A stretch of DNA of 64,000 nt, taken from positions 372,001-436,000 of the forward strand of contig NZ_SUPL01000003.1 in assembly GCF_005047595.1 (NCBI RefSeq), written 5' to 3'. Below, one piece after another: positions 46,423 to 55,900 of this stretch. This stretch comes from Pontimicrobium aquaticum. GTDB taxonomy: Bacteria > Bacteroidota > Bacteroidia > Flavobacteriales > Flavobacteriaceae. Position 1 is the first letter of the stretch, and every line of letters begins with the position of its first letter. Below the pieces are notes generated by a model. The model was not told where the DNA came from and searched no databases. It saw only the letters and a list, made by a program, of their open reading frames with translations. The translations under genes and the position numbers were made by a program.

Positions 46423-46443
46423 TAGATTTGGTAACTAACCAAA
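46423..46443 (+). promoter_or_regulatory. Promoter and operator-like palindrome of the trHb-oxidase pair
   Basis: TAGATTTG (46423-46430) fits TAnnTTTG. Overlapping it, TTTGGT (46427-46432) and ACCAAA (46438-46443) form an inverted repeat around the likely transcription start, a plausible operator. The ATG follows at 46455. Confidence 0.45.
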
Positions 46444-46454
46444 AACTATAAATT

Positions 46455-46829
46455 ATGAGTAAATCACTTTTTGAACGATTAGGTGGCAGAAATGGCATTT
46501 CAATAATCGTTGATGACACTGTTGAAAATCACATGAACAATACCAATGTGAATGCTAGATTCCTTCCTCTAAAAGAAAAACCAGAACAATTAGCTATTAT
46601 TAAAAATCATACTATTGATTTTTTTCAAGCTGGAAGTGGTGGCCCTAACAATTATAAAGGTAAAGATATGGTCACTGCTCATACAGGAATGAATATTAAT
46701 CCTACTGAATATATGCATGTAATGGATGATATTTTTATGGCTTTAGATAAAAATGATATAGATGAAGAAACCAAAAAAGATGTGCTTGCCATACTATGGG
46801 AGCTAAAAGAGATGATTATTGCTAAATAA
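46455..46829 (+). CDS. Group I truncated haemoglobin
   Basis: 124 residues, 2-on-2 globin of group I. Family features: start SLFERLGGRNGIS, the GG pair and the GGPNNYKGKDM segment of the EF region, and proximal His76 in VTAHTGMNI. It binds O2 or NO at haem. A role in NO or oxygen chemistry for the flavoenzyme encoded 28 bases downstream is likely from position only. The upstream DUF4242-AraC gene is on the same strand. Confidence 0.95.
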   Translation: MSKSLFERLGGRNGISIIVDDTVENHMNNTNVNARFLPLKEKPEQLAIIKNHTIDFFQAGSGGPNNYKGKDMVTAHTGMNINPTEYMHVMDDIFMALDKNDIDEETKKDVLAILWELKEMIIAK

Positions 46830-46857
46830 TTATTACTAACTAAATAAAAACAATACT

Positions 46858-48249
46858 ATGTCTACAAAAATAAAAGATTTGAAACCCGAATTGAATGACG
46901 AATTAGCCTTAAAATTACGAGGCAAACTTATAATGCCATCTAGCACAAACTATAATGAAACCAGAAAAGTATATAATGGAATGATAGATAAGCATCCAGG
47001 ACTTTTTGTTATGTGTGTGGATGTTGCAGATGTTATAGCAGCTGTTAACTTTGGAAGAGAAAACAACTTGTTGGTAGCTATTAGAGGAGGAGGTCATAAT
47101 GGTGGTGGATTAGGGCTTTGCGACGATGGTTTAGTAATAGATTTATCTGGAATCAAATTTATTCGCGTAGATACGTCAAACAATACAGTAAGAGTTGGTG
47201 GTGGTAATGTTTGGGGAGAGGTAGATCATGCAACACATCCTTATGGACTTGCGGTTCCTGCTGGAATAATTTCTACTACAGGTGTTGGAGGTTTGACTTT
47301 AGGAGGAGGCGTTGGACACTTATCTAGAAAATATGGATTAACAATTGACAACTTATTAGAAGCCGATATGGTGTTGGCAGATGGTTCTTTTGTTACTGTA
47401 AACAAAGATCAAAATACTGATTTGTTTTGGGCTATTCGTGGTGGAGGCGGTAATTTTGGTATTGTAACATCTTTTAAATTTCAAGCACATCCTATAAAAA
47501 CAGTTATTGGTGGACCTACTCTATGGCCAATTGAAAGAACCGAAGAAATTATGGAATGGTACCACAACTTTATTCATAATGCTCCAGATGAATTAAATGG
47601 TTTTATAGCCACCATGATTATTCCAGGTCCTCCATTTCCTGATTTCTTACACAACAACCAGTATTGTGGCATTGTATGGTGCTATACTGGCAGTCAAGAA
47701 GCATTTGATAAATTAATTAAACCAGCAATGGATTTGGAACCTGTTTTTGCTCATGTAGGCGAAATGCCCTATCCATCAATTCAAACCTTATTTGACGGAT
47801 TAATGCCTCCTGGGCTACAGTGGTATTGGCGTGCCGATTTTTTTAATGAACTTGGTAAAGAGGTAAGAGCACAACATTTAAAATTTGGATCAAAAATTCC
47901 AACACCACTTTCACAAATGCATTTATACCCTATTAGTGGTGCAGCTTCTAGAGTAGGAGCCACAGATACTCCCTGGGCATATCGAGATGCTAAATATGCT
48001 GGAGTTATTGTTGGTGTCGATCCAGATCCTGCTAATGCCGATAAAATTACTAATTGGTGTAAAGATTATTGGGAAGCTCTACACCCATATTCATCTGGTG
48101 GTGCCTATTCCAACTTCATGATGGACGAAGGGCAAGAACGTGTACAGGCCAGTTACAAACATAACTATGAGCGTTTATCAAGAATTAAGAGTAAGTATGA
48201 CCCTAATAACCTGTTTAAGGTCAACCAAAATATTAAACCAGCTAATTAA
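46858..48249 (+). CDS. FAD-dependent oxidase, BBE family, mono-covalent flavin
   Basis: 463 residues. PCMH-type FAD-binding domain with the covalent-flavin His80 in IRGGGHNGGG, the glycine-rich VGGLTLGGGVGHLSRKYGLTIDNL and IRGGGGNFGIVTSF, then a substrate domain, and a C-terminal BBE domain ending YDPNNLFKVNQNI. In bi-covalent members a Cys follows about 60 residues after the His; here the site reads IISTTGVGG, so only the His link is possible. No signal peptide, so it is cytoplasmic, like 6-hydroxynicotine oxidase types. Substrate unknown. Pair with trHb; shared promoter likely. Confidence 0.93.
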   Translation: MSTKIKDLKPELNDELALKLRGKLIMPSSTNYNETRKVYNGMIDKHPGLFVMCVDVADVIAAVNFGRENNLLVAIRGGGHNGGGLGLCDDGLVIDLSGIKFIRVDTSNNTVRVGGGNVWGEVDHATHPYGLAVPAGIISTTGVGGLTLGGGVGHLSRKYGLTIDNLLEADMVLADGSFVTVNKDQNTDLFWAIRGGGGNFGIVTSFKFQAHPIKTVIGGPTLWPIERTEEIMEWYHNFIHNAPDELNGFIATMIIPGPPFPDFLHNNQYCGIVWCYTGSQEAFDKLIKPAMDLEPVFAHVGEMPYPSIQTLFDGLMPPGLQWYWRADFFNELGKEVRAQHLKFGSKIPTPLSQMHLYPISGAASRVGATDTPWAYRDAKYAGVIVGVDPDPANADKITNWCKDYWEALHPYSSGGAYSNFMMDEGQERVQASYKHNYERLSRIKSKYDPNNLFKVNQNIKPAN

Positions 48250-48285
48250 AAAAAACCTGCTTCGAATATTCGAAGCAGGTTTTTA
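48250..48285. terminator. Bidirectional terminator between oxidase and E2 genes
   Basis: AAAAACCTGCTTCGAA (48252-48267) pairs perfectly with TTCGAAGCAGGTTTTT (48270-48285), with A and T runs on both sides. It can end transcription from both convergent genes. Confidence 0.92.
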
Positions 48286-48320
48286 ATATAGACTCTAATC
48301 AAATTAGAAAGTGTATAAAT

Positions 48321-49937
48321 TTAAACTAGCATCGTCACAGGGTTTTCAATATACCCTTTTAATGTTTGTAAGAACATTGCGCCTGTAGCACCATCAACCG
48401 TTCTGTGGTCACATGCCATAGACAACTTCATAGTGTTTCCAACCACAATTTGTCCATCTTTAACAACTGGTTTTTGTACAATGGCTCCAACCGATAAAAT
48501 CGCTGAATTAGGCTGATTGATAATGGATGTAAAACTCTCAATACCAAACATTCCCAAATTAGAAATAGTAAAAGTACTTCCTTCCATTTCATCAAGCGTT
48601 AGCTTTTTATTTCTTGCTCTACCTGCAAAATCTTTTACTGCAGCATTTATTTGAGGTAGCGATTGCTCATTCGCAAAACGTACTACTGGAACAACCAAAC
48701 CATCTGGAACTGCAACCGCAACTCCAATATGCACATGATTATTCATTCGCATCTTATCATCAAACCACTGTGAATTAACTTGTGGATGCTGTTTTAAAGC
48801 TAACGCACATGCCTTAACCACCATATCGTTAAATGATATTTTGGTATCAGGAAGTGAATTATATTGTGCTCTAAACGCAATAGCATTATCCATATCAAAC
48901 TCCACATTTAAATAATAATGAGGTGCAGTAAATTTAGATTTTGCTAGGTTTTTAGCAATGGCTTTACGCATGTTTGAATTTGAAACCTCATCAAAATCTT
49001 CTTGTCCAGATGGCACAAACTTACCTACATATGCAGTAGATGTTGACGGTGTGTAGTTTTCAATATCACGTTTAATAATGCGTCCGTTTTCTCCAGATCC
49101 TTGAACTTGTGATAAATTGATTCCTTTCTCTTCTGCTAGTTTTTTGGCAAGAGGAGATACAAATATTCTTCCGTTAGAAGTATTTGCTTGAGTTATATTA
49201 TGTGACTTTTCGACTGGACTCGAAGTGACAGACTTCTCTACTTTTGTTGTTTCTACTGGTTTAGGAATGTCTTCCTTTTTTTCTGAACCACTTTCTGATT
49301 TAAAGTTTTTTGCCACATTGGACACATCGGTTCCAGCAGGACCTATAATAGCCAATAAAGCATCCACTTTTGCTGATTCTCCTTCATTCAACCCTACGTG
49401 TAATAATGTACCAGACTGAAACGACTCAAATTCCATCGTAGCTTTATCTGTTTCAATTTCGGCAAGAATATCTCCTTCTTCAACAGTATCTCCAACCTTT
49501 TTCAACCAAGTAGCTACAGTTCCTTCTTCCATGGTATCACTTAATCGTGGCATGGTTACTACTGTAACGCCTTCGGGAATTTCAACTGTTTCTTCGGAAG
49601 TATTTTCTTTAGTTTCACTATTACTAGTAGATTCCTCACCTTCGTTCGGAATGACAGATGCTTCATTAGCTCCATTTAATAAACCTGAAATATCTTCTCC
49701 TTCATCACCAATAATTGCTAAAAGTTCATCTACTTTAGTCGTTTCACCTTCCTGAACACCTATATGTAATAATGTTCCTTCATGAAATGATTCAAATTCC
49801 ATCGTCGCTTTATCGGTTTCAATCTCAGCCAAAATATCGCCTTCACTCACTGAATCGCCAACTTTTTTTAGCCAAGAAGCAACTGTTCCTTCTTCCATCG
49901 TGTCACTCAAACGAGGCATTGTAATAATTTCTGCCAT
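48321..49937 (-). CDS. pdhC: Pyruvate dehydrogenase E2 (dihydrolipoyl acetyltransferase), two lipoyl domains
   Basis: 538 residues. Two lipoyl domains (about 2-78 and 127-204), each with the lipoylated Lys in ETDKATMEF, near-identical and so probably a tandem duplication; a linker; a peripheral subunit-binding domain (about 257-295, RIFVSPLAKKLAEEKGINLS); a second linker; and the catalytic domain ending with DHRTVDGATGA (HxxxDG). It transfers the acetyl group to CoA. Both linkers hold repeat-like stretches (VIPNEGEES, VTSSPVEKSH; see findings). It lies three bases downstream of the E1-alpha gene. E1-beta and E3 are not in the window. Confidence 0.96.
   Translation of the reverse strand: MAEIITMPRLSDTMEEGTVASWLKKVGDSVSEGDILAEIETDKATMEFESFHEGTLLHIGVQEGETTKVDELLAIIGDEGEDISGLLNGANEASVIPNEGEESTSNSETKENTSEETVEIPEGVTVVTMPRLSDTMEEGTVATWLKKVGDTVEEGDILAEIETDKATMEFESFQSGTLLHVGLNEGESAKVDALLAIIGPAGTDVSNVAKNFKSESGSEKKEDIPKPVETTKVEKSVTSSPVEKSHNITQANTSNGRIFVSPLAKKLAEEKGINLSQVQGSGENGRIIKRDIENYTPSTSTAYVGKFVPSGQEDFDEVSNSNMRKAIAKNLAKSKFTAPHYYLNVEFDMDNAIAFRAQYNSLPDTKISFNDMVVKACALALKQHPQVNSQWFDDKMRMNNHVHIGVAVAVPDGLVVPVVRFANEQSLPQINAAVKDFAGRARNKKLTLDEMEGSTFTISNLGMFGIESFTSIINQPNSAILSVGAIVQKPVVKDGQIVVGNTMKLSMACDHRTVDGATGAMFLQTLKGYIENPVTMLV
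49207..49233. repeat. Dispersed-repeat-like sequence in the second E2 linker
   Basis: The plus strand reads TTTTCGACTGGACTCGAAGTGACA; TTCGA and TCGAA form its inverted core. It resembles a short palindromic repeat that I recall as common in flavobacterial intergenic regions (TCGACTGCACTCGAAATGACA type). Here it is translated as VTSSPVEKSH. Confidence 0.5.
49630..49658. repeat. Dispersed-repeat-like sequence in the first E2 linker
   Basis: The plus strand reads GATTCCTCACCTTCGTTCGG then AATGACAGA, close to a repeat I recall from flavobacterial intergenic DNA (GATTCCTCACTTCGTTCGG followed by AATGACA). Translated on the minus strand it gives SVIPNEGEES. ATTCC and GGAAT are inverted at its ends. 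Confidence 0.5.
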
Positions 49938-49940
49938 GGC

Positions 49941-50939
49941 TTATAATTTATGTTGTAAAAATGGATAATCTTCTTGTTCGTAAACAGCGTCGTACATCAC
50001 GTTTTTTTCTGGCCAAGGAGACTCTTCTGCGAATTTCTCACATTCTTTAACCATATCTTTAACGCGTTTATCAATTACTGCCAAATCATCTTCGGTAGCA
50101 TATTTCTTTTCTAAAATAACATCCTTTACTTGTGTTATAGGATCTATTTTCTTGTATTCTTCTACTTCTTCTTTTGTTCTGTAGTGTTGCGCATCACTCA
50201 TTGAGTGACCACGATAACGATACGTTTTCATTTCTAAAAATGTTGGTCCATCACCACGACGCGCTCTTTCCATAGCTTCATGCATAGCTTCGGCAACTTT
50301 TACAGGGTTCATCCCATCAACTGGGCCACAAGGCATTTCGTAACCTAGACCAAGTTTCCAGATATCTGTATGATTTGCTGTTCTTTCTACTGAAGTTCCC
50401 ATGGCGTAGCCGTTATTTTCACAAATAAACACTACAGGTAATTTCCAGTTCATTGCCATGTTAAATGTTTCATGTAATGATCCTTGACGCACTGCGCCAT
50501 CTCCCATATAACAAAGTGTTACTGCTCCTGTTTCATGATATTTATCTCCAAAAGCCATACCTGCTCCTAATGGAATTTGACCACCAACGATACCATGACC
50601 TCCGTAAAATCCTTTTTCTTTAGAAAAAATATGCATAGAACCACCTAATCCTTGTGAGGTTCCTGTTCCTTTTCCATAAAGCTCAGCCATGACGCGTTTA
50701 GGATCAACGCCCATACCAATTGGTTGCACATGGTTTCTATAGGCTGTTATCATTTTATCTTTTGATAAATCCATAGCGTGTAAAGCACCTGCTAACACAG
50801 CTTCTTGACCATTATATAAGTGAAGAAATCCTCTTACTTTTTGTTGAATATATACTGCGGCTAGTTTGTCTTCAAACTTTCTCCAGAACAACATATCTTC
50901 ATACCATTTTAGATATGTTTCTTTAGTGATTTTTTGCAT
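49941..50939 (-). CDS. pdhA: Pyruvate dehydrogenase E1 component, alpha subunit
   Basis: 332 residues, the alpha chain of an alpha2-beta2 E1. Thiamine diphosphate motif GDGAVRQGSLHETFNMAMNWKLPVVFICENN (GDG to NN), and the phosphorylation-loop-like segment YRYRGHSMSDAQHYRTKEE. It decarboxylates pyruvate and passes the acetyl group to lipoyl-E2. Upstream of the E2 gene on the same strand. The beta subunit gene is not seen nearby and must be elsewhere. Confidence 0.96.
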   Translation of the reverse strand: MQKITKETYLKWYEDMLFWRKFEDKLAAVYIQQKVRGFLHLYNGQEAVLAGALHAMDLSKDKMITAYRNHVQPIGMGVDPKRVMAELYGKGTGTSQGLGGSMHIFSKEKGFYGGHGIVGGQIPLGAGMAFGDKYHETGAVTLCYMGDGAVRQGSLHETFNMAMNWKLPVVFICENNGYAMGTSVERTANHTDIWKLGLGYEMPCGPVDGMNPVKVAEAMHEAMERARRGDGPTFLEMKTYRYRGHSMSDAQHYRTKEEVEEYKKIDPITQVKDVILEKKYATEDDLAVIDKRVKDMVKECEKFAEESPWPEKNVMYDAVYEQEDYPFLQHKL

Positions 50940-51031
50940 CGACTAATTTTGGTTTATATTAAGCGAACTACAAAAGTAGTATTTTAGTTATTAACCTAAA
51001 AACTGTCACAAGGTAATTTTAGGTTAAAATG

Positions 51032-51514
51032 TTATAGTACTGACTTATCGAATAAAAGCGGCAACAAATTAGCTAGCGAGTGAGACTTAACCACCTTACC
51101 TGTTTCACCCATAAAATAAATTTCTATAGGATTATCTTGCTTTACTTCATACTCTGCAATAGCTTGTCTGCAGGCACCACAAGGAGGAATTGGTTTTGTA
51201 GTTATACTTTTAGTAGATCCTGCTTTAATTGCTATTTTTAAAATTTTTGCATCTGGATATTGTGCTCCAGCATAATAAATAGCTGTTCGCTCTGCACACA
51301 AACCTGAAGGGTATGATGCATTTTCCTGATTACTACCTGTTACAACTTCGTCATTATCTAAAAGAATGGCTGCACCAACAAAAAATTTAGAATAAGGTGC
51401 GTAAGCTTTATCTCTAGCATCTGATGCTTTTTGCATAAGTTGTTGCACACTTGATGGAAGTTCCTTCAAATTATCATATACAACAAAGATGGATTCTACT
51501 TTTATCTCATTCAT
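51032..51514 (-). CDS. cdd: Cytidine deaminase
   Basis: 160 residues, homotetrameric-type cytidine deaminase. Zinc site CAERTAIY (Cys-Ala-Glu) and PCGACRQAI, with the start of the core SDARDKAYAPYSKFFVGAAI and ENASYPSGL. It converts cytidine or deoxycytidine to uridine. The N-terminal 20 residues (MNEIKVESIFVVYDNLKELP) are extra compared with short forms. It lies between pdhA and the type IX locus, a synteny that I recall in gliding flavobacteria. Confidence 0.95.
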   Translation of the reverse strand: MNEIKVESIFVVYDNLKELPSSVQQLMQKASDARDKAYAPYSKFFVGAAILLDNDEVVTGSNQENASYPSGLCAERTAIYYAGAQYPDAKILKIAIKAGSTKSITTKPIPPCGACRQAIAEYEVKQDNPIEIYFMGETGKVVKSHSLANLLPLLFDKSVL

Positions 51515-51618
51515 CCGTTAATATTTATTGTTTCTAATGGTCAGATGTAATGCCTAATTTATCATTTTTTGTAGTTATCAACTTTTATTTAAGGCATTTC
51601 ATTAAAACTATTTTAGAC

Positions 51619-51650
51619 AAAAAAACTATTGCAAAATACAATAGTTTTTT
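51619..51650 (-). terminator. Terminator after porV
   Basis: AAAAAAACTATTG pairs with CAATAGTTTTTT around CAAAATA. The T run on the minus strand follows the stem, so it ends porU-porV transcription. Confidence 0.85.
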
Positions 51651-51674
51651 CATTCATATATTATTTACGAGATA

Positions 51675-52919
51675 CTAATATTCATTATACTCTCCATCAC
51701 CAAAGTTAAATGTTAAAGAAAAACGCAATGTGTTTTCTAATGGACTTTGAACTTTAGATGCTGAGAATAGGTATGACATATCTACATTAATAGTGGTGTA
51801 TTTAAACCCTGCACCAAGTGCAAAGAATTTTCTAGCACCTTTTTCTTCAGCTTCGTTAAAGAATCCTGCTCGTAATGCAAATGAATCTTGGTATTGATAC
51901 TCTGCACCTAAAGCCCATGTAAATTCTTTTAATTCTTCACTAAATCCTCCTGGAGCATCACCAAATGACTGAAATACACCAGAAATAAAACTAACATCTG
52001 TAGATTTACCAGAAACAATTACATTGTCTTTTTCACTTATTAAAGTATCTGTTCCTTCATCATAAGTTCCATTACTATTAGTGTCTTCAAACTCCACTTC
52101 TCTCCCTAAAACTGGTGGTGTTGGCACTAATAGTTTAGTAAACTCTGCAGTTACAGCCAACTTGTTGTATTGATCGAAGATAAAATCAAATCCTCCTCCA
52201 AGTCTTAAGTTAGTTGGAATAAAGTTTTCACGACCTGCATCGTCGTATTTTATTTTTGGGCCTAAGTTTTGAATGGCAAATCCTCCTCTCCAACGACCAT
52301 TAAAATCGCTATAGGCTTCTTCTTCACTTTGATAATAACCAGCAATATCAACACCTATAGTACTTGCTGGTGCTGGATTTTGATCTACACCAATAATTTT
52401 TAAATCGGAACGTAAATAACGTAATGCTACTCCCATAGCGAATTGATCTGCCAATCGCAATGTATAAGATAAATCCATAGTCATTTCGTTTGGTTTAGCA
52501 ATTCTAGGAGTATCGTTAGGTCCATCTACTAATTCAATTTCTCCTAAACTAAAATATTTAAAACTTCCTGCAAAAGCACTACGCTCATTAAGTCTATTAA
52601 AGTATGTTACTTGACCAATAGAAATATCGTTAACCAGCTTACTTAAGTAAGGTGTATAACTAATTCCTATTCCAGATTTAGCTTCAGAAAAGGCATATTT
52701 TGAAGGATTCCATTGTTGCGAATGCACATCTACAGACGTAGCAACTCCCATATCTCCCATACCTGCGGCTCTTGCATCGGATGCGATTAATAAAAAGGGT
52801 ACTCCAGTTGTAATTACCCTACTATCGTTAGAATAAGGAATGATTTGGGTTAATGTTTGTTGTGCGTTACTTTTTGCAAGAAAACCTAATATCATTAGGG
52901 CTAAAATGTAGTTTTTCAT
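51675..52919 (-). CDS. porV: Type IX secretion outer membrane protein PorV (LptO)
   Basis: 414 residues from ATG 52919 (MKNYILALMILGFLAKSNAQ), which starts a good signal peptide; the longer open frame has 13 extra residues with no role. FadL-like barrel: ITTGVPFLLIASDARAAGMGDMGVATSVDVHSQQWNPSKYAF is the PorV/PorQ-family signature, and the end FSLTFNFGDGEYNEY is strand-like. PorV shuttles cargo to the PorU sortase. It is 64 bases downstream of porU on the same strand. Confidence 0.95.
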   Translation of the reverse strand: MKNYILALMILGFLAKSNAQQTLTQIIPYSNDSRVITTGVPFLLIASDARAAGMGDMGVATSVDVHSQQWNPSKYAFSEAKSGIGISYTPYLSKLVNDISIGQVTYFNRLNERSAFAGSFKYFSLGEIELVDGPNDTPRIAKPNEMTMDLSYTLRLADQFAMGVALRYLRSDLKIIGVDQNPAPASTIGVDIAGYYQSEEEAYSDFNGRWRGGFAIQNLGPKIKYDDAGRENFIPTNLRLGGGFDFIFDQYNKLAVTAEFTKLLVPTPPVLGREVEFEDTNSNGTYDEGTDTLISEKDNVIVSGKSTDVSFISGVFQSFGDAPGGFSEELKEFTWALGAEYQYQDSFALRAGFFNEAEEKGARKFFALGAGFKYTTINVDMSYLFSASKVQSPLENTLRFSLTFNFGDGEYNEY

Positions 52920-52983
52920 AAGTAAATGATGATTTAAGTTGCTGTATATCACAGCCATAATATGTTGATAAATATAGTTATTA

Positions 52984-55900
52984 TTATAGTATTACGAGTT
53001 TTTCAAACTTCTCTACTTGTTTATTTAATTGTTTTGAACGTACTGTTAGCTTATAAACATATACGCCTTTTCCTATTTTTTCTCCAAAATCGTCCCTTCC
53101 GTCCCAGACAATATCTTTAGATACAGAACTTGAGGATTTTAGACCTCCACTGGTTTGACCATTTAGCGTCCTCACTAGTTTTCCTGAAACAGTAAACACT
53201 TGTACTGAAACGTCTAAAACATCAGAACTATTGTGATTAAACCAAAATTCGGTGTAATTAACAAAAGGATTTGGATAATTCAATACATTATCGATAACGA
53301 GTGACTCATTTTCGTCATACACCACAAATTGTATCTCGGCAGTCGATGAATTGTTGTAAACATCCCATGCTTTGAGTGTTAGGGTATGCAACCCTGGTTC
53401 TAAATCACGAAAAGGATAAGATACTGTTCCGTTTTGGTAATCGTCAACCTCGGTTGTATAGTAATCGTTTAACTTAAAAGGGTTCGTTTCATCGCCATCT
53501 AATATGGCAATGATGTCATGCCCTATACCGCTTGCTGTATTAATTCCATTATCATCTTGCAGTTTTGCTAGCAAAGTAGGTGACTCGTTAGTAATTCCGC
53601 CAGAAACAAAACTCTCATCATTCATATATAAGTTAATAATTGGGCCTTCATTATCTTCTGGAGCAGTATTATCTATACCACCAATTTGCACATCAAAATT
53701 AGCTCCTGCCTGATCTTGCAAAGGATTGCTGTTTTTAGCATAAAAGCTCACTTTCCCATTTCCTACTGGAATTCCTATATCTCTTGGCACAACAAAATTA
53801 AACTCAAAAACACCGTTAGTTACTGTTGCCTGTCCTCTAAAAATGGTTTCTCCAAGCGTTTTATAATCCATAACCACTCTTTGTCCAGCGTTAGTTGTTC
53901 CATCATTAGATAATGTTTGTCTGTCAATTTCTTTATCAAAAATTGTTGCTGTTACAACACCATTATAATTAGTTAACACATTGCCAGATTCATCAACCAC
54001 CTCTCCTTTAATTTTTGCACGACTCAATGCTTGCAACACATCTGGATTACCAGTTATTGGTGCATCGTTGATTTCTGTTAATCTAACGCTAGGCTTTGGA
54101 AGTGCCAGTTTCATGGCTGGATCTCCAATAAAAAAGACTAATCGTCTTTGTTCCACGCCTGAAATTCTGTTATCATTTTTAGCTAATCGCAATGCTTCTG
54201 CCATAGAAGGCACATCGTTTGTTCCAAAACCAAATAAATATTCTTCTAGTACTATATTGAAAGCTACACCAACACTAACAAAAATTTGTCGCGTGGTAGT
54301 AATTAACCCAATAGCACCTCCTTTTTTATTCCAATATAAATACTCACCAGCTGTAGCTCGAACTGGATTATCAAACTTTGTGTATTCGCAAGTTACCGTT
54401 ACAAAACAGTTTAGCTTGCATATATTTTTTAGTTCTTGGGCGTTAATTTTATCAAAAATACGTTCGCCTGCCAAACCATCTTCACCTCCATGACCAAAAT
54501 AATTTACAACCAAAGCTCCTACTTCAATGTTATCGAATATCGCTTTGTTTACTGATGGATATCTTTCTCCTCCTGCTGTAGATTCTTGAACAAAGGCATC
54601 AGAATGAACTTTAATAGCATTAATAAAAGGTTTATTTTGGGTTACATTATCTGCTATATCATCGGTTGTTTGTTGTAAAATACCTTCCCACGATTCGTCA
54701 ACATCATCAGATATTACCATAAAATTATTTCGCCAGCTTCCATAGGCTTCTTCTTGGTAGTAAGATTCTATTTTATCAACTAGCTCTCTAGCTCTTTGTG
54801 GTGTATCGGCTAATATACGACCTACCGCTATATCAAGTTTATTGGATGAATGCATATTTCCTTCATTAGCATCCATCATGCCATAAAAATCATCAGACAC
54901 AAAAGAGCTTGACAAACTAAAACTATTTAACGAATGCCATGACGGAACTACATTGGTGTTGTTGGATACTCTATCTTTATAATCATAAGATGCATCCCCA
55001 AATAAGCAAAGGTATTTTAGTCTATTACTTGGTGTACTTGCATTATCATAAACATATTTTATAAAGTTTCTTATTCCGGAAACATCCTGATTACCAGAAC
55101 TAAACTCATTATAAATATTTTGAAGCGTATAAACTCTAACATTTAACTTATTTTGATCTCTATTTATTTGTGCTAAACGTTCTGCTTGATTTAGCATATC
55201 TTCTCTAGCAATAATGATATAGTCTAAATCTTGAAATTGCCCTTGTGCATCTTGAAGCACAGTGCCTTTTATATTTTGATTACTTACTCTAGGTTTTGAA
55301 TCGCTTTTAGGTGTGTAAAAATCAGAATTATTTAAAGCTACATATTTTTTCTCTTCTCCTAAGGCTGCTTTAAAACTTAATGTGCTTAGTGCATCTGTAT
55401 TAGAAATAGAAGTGATATTGTATTTATCTGTAACATCCCAAACTTCGGTAATATTTGAAGCGTTAGAAATGTCATACTGACCAATTCCAGATAATAACGG
55501 CACATTATTATTTTTAAACAAAAACTGTTTGTTTGTTCCTGTTAAATTTCTAGTGGCTTCTATAGAAATATAATCTAGATAACCTGTAGAACTTGGATTT
55601 CCGTTATTATTATAGGTAAGATTTACAGAAATACTCCCAGATGTTACATTTATATTGTCGTTAAAAAAATCTTGTGTAGCAAGAATTGGGTCATTTATTG
55701 CTGGAAATGTAAAATTATCAACATCAGCACCATTAACTCTTAATCGCATGCTCGTTTGTACCACACCAACAGCTGCTGCATATACTTTTAAGGTAACAGG
55801 TTCAGAAGTAACTATATTTGGAAACTCAAAATCAAACACTTTATCAGGATCAAAATCAAACCTATCACCAAACCAACGTCTCCCTAATTTAGCTAAATTA

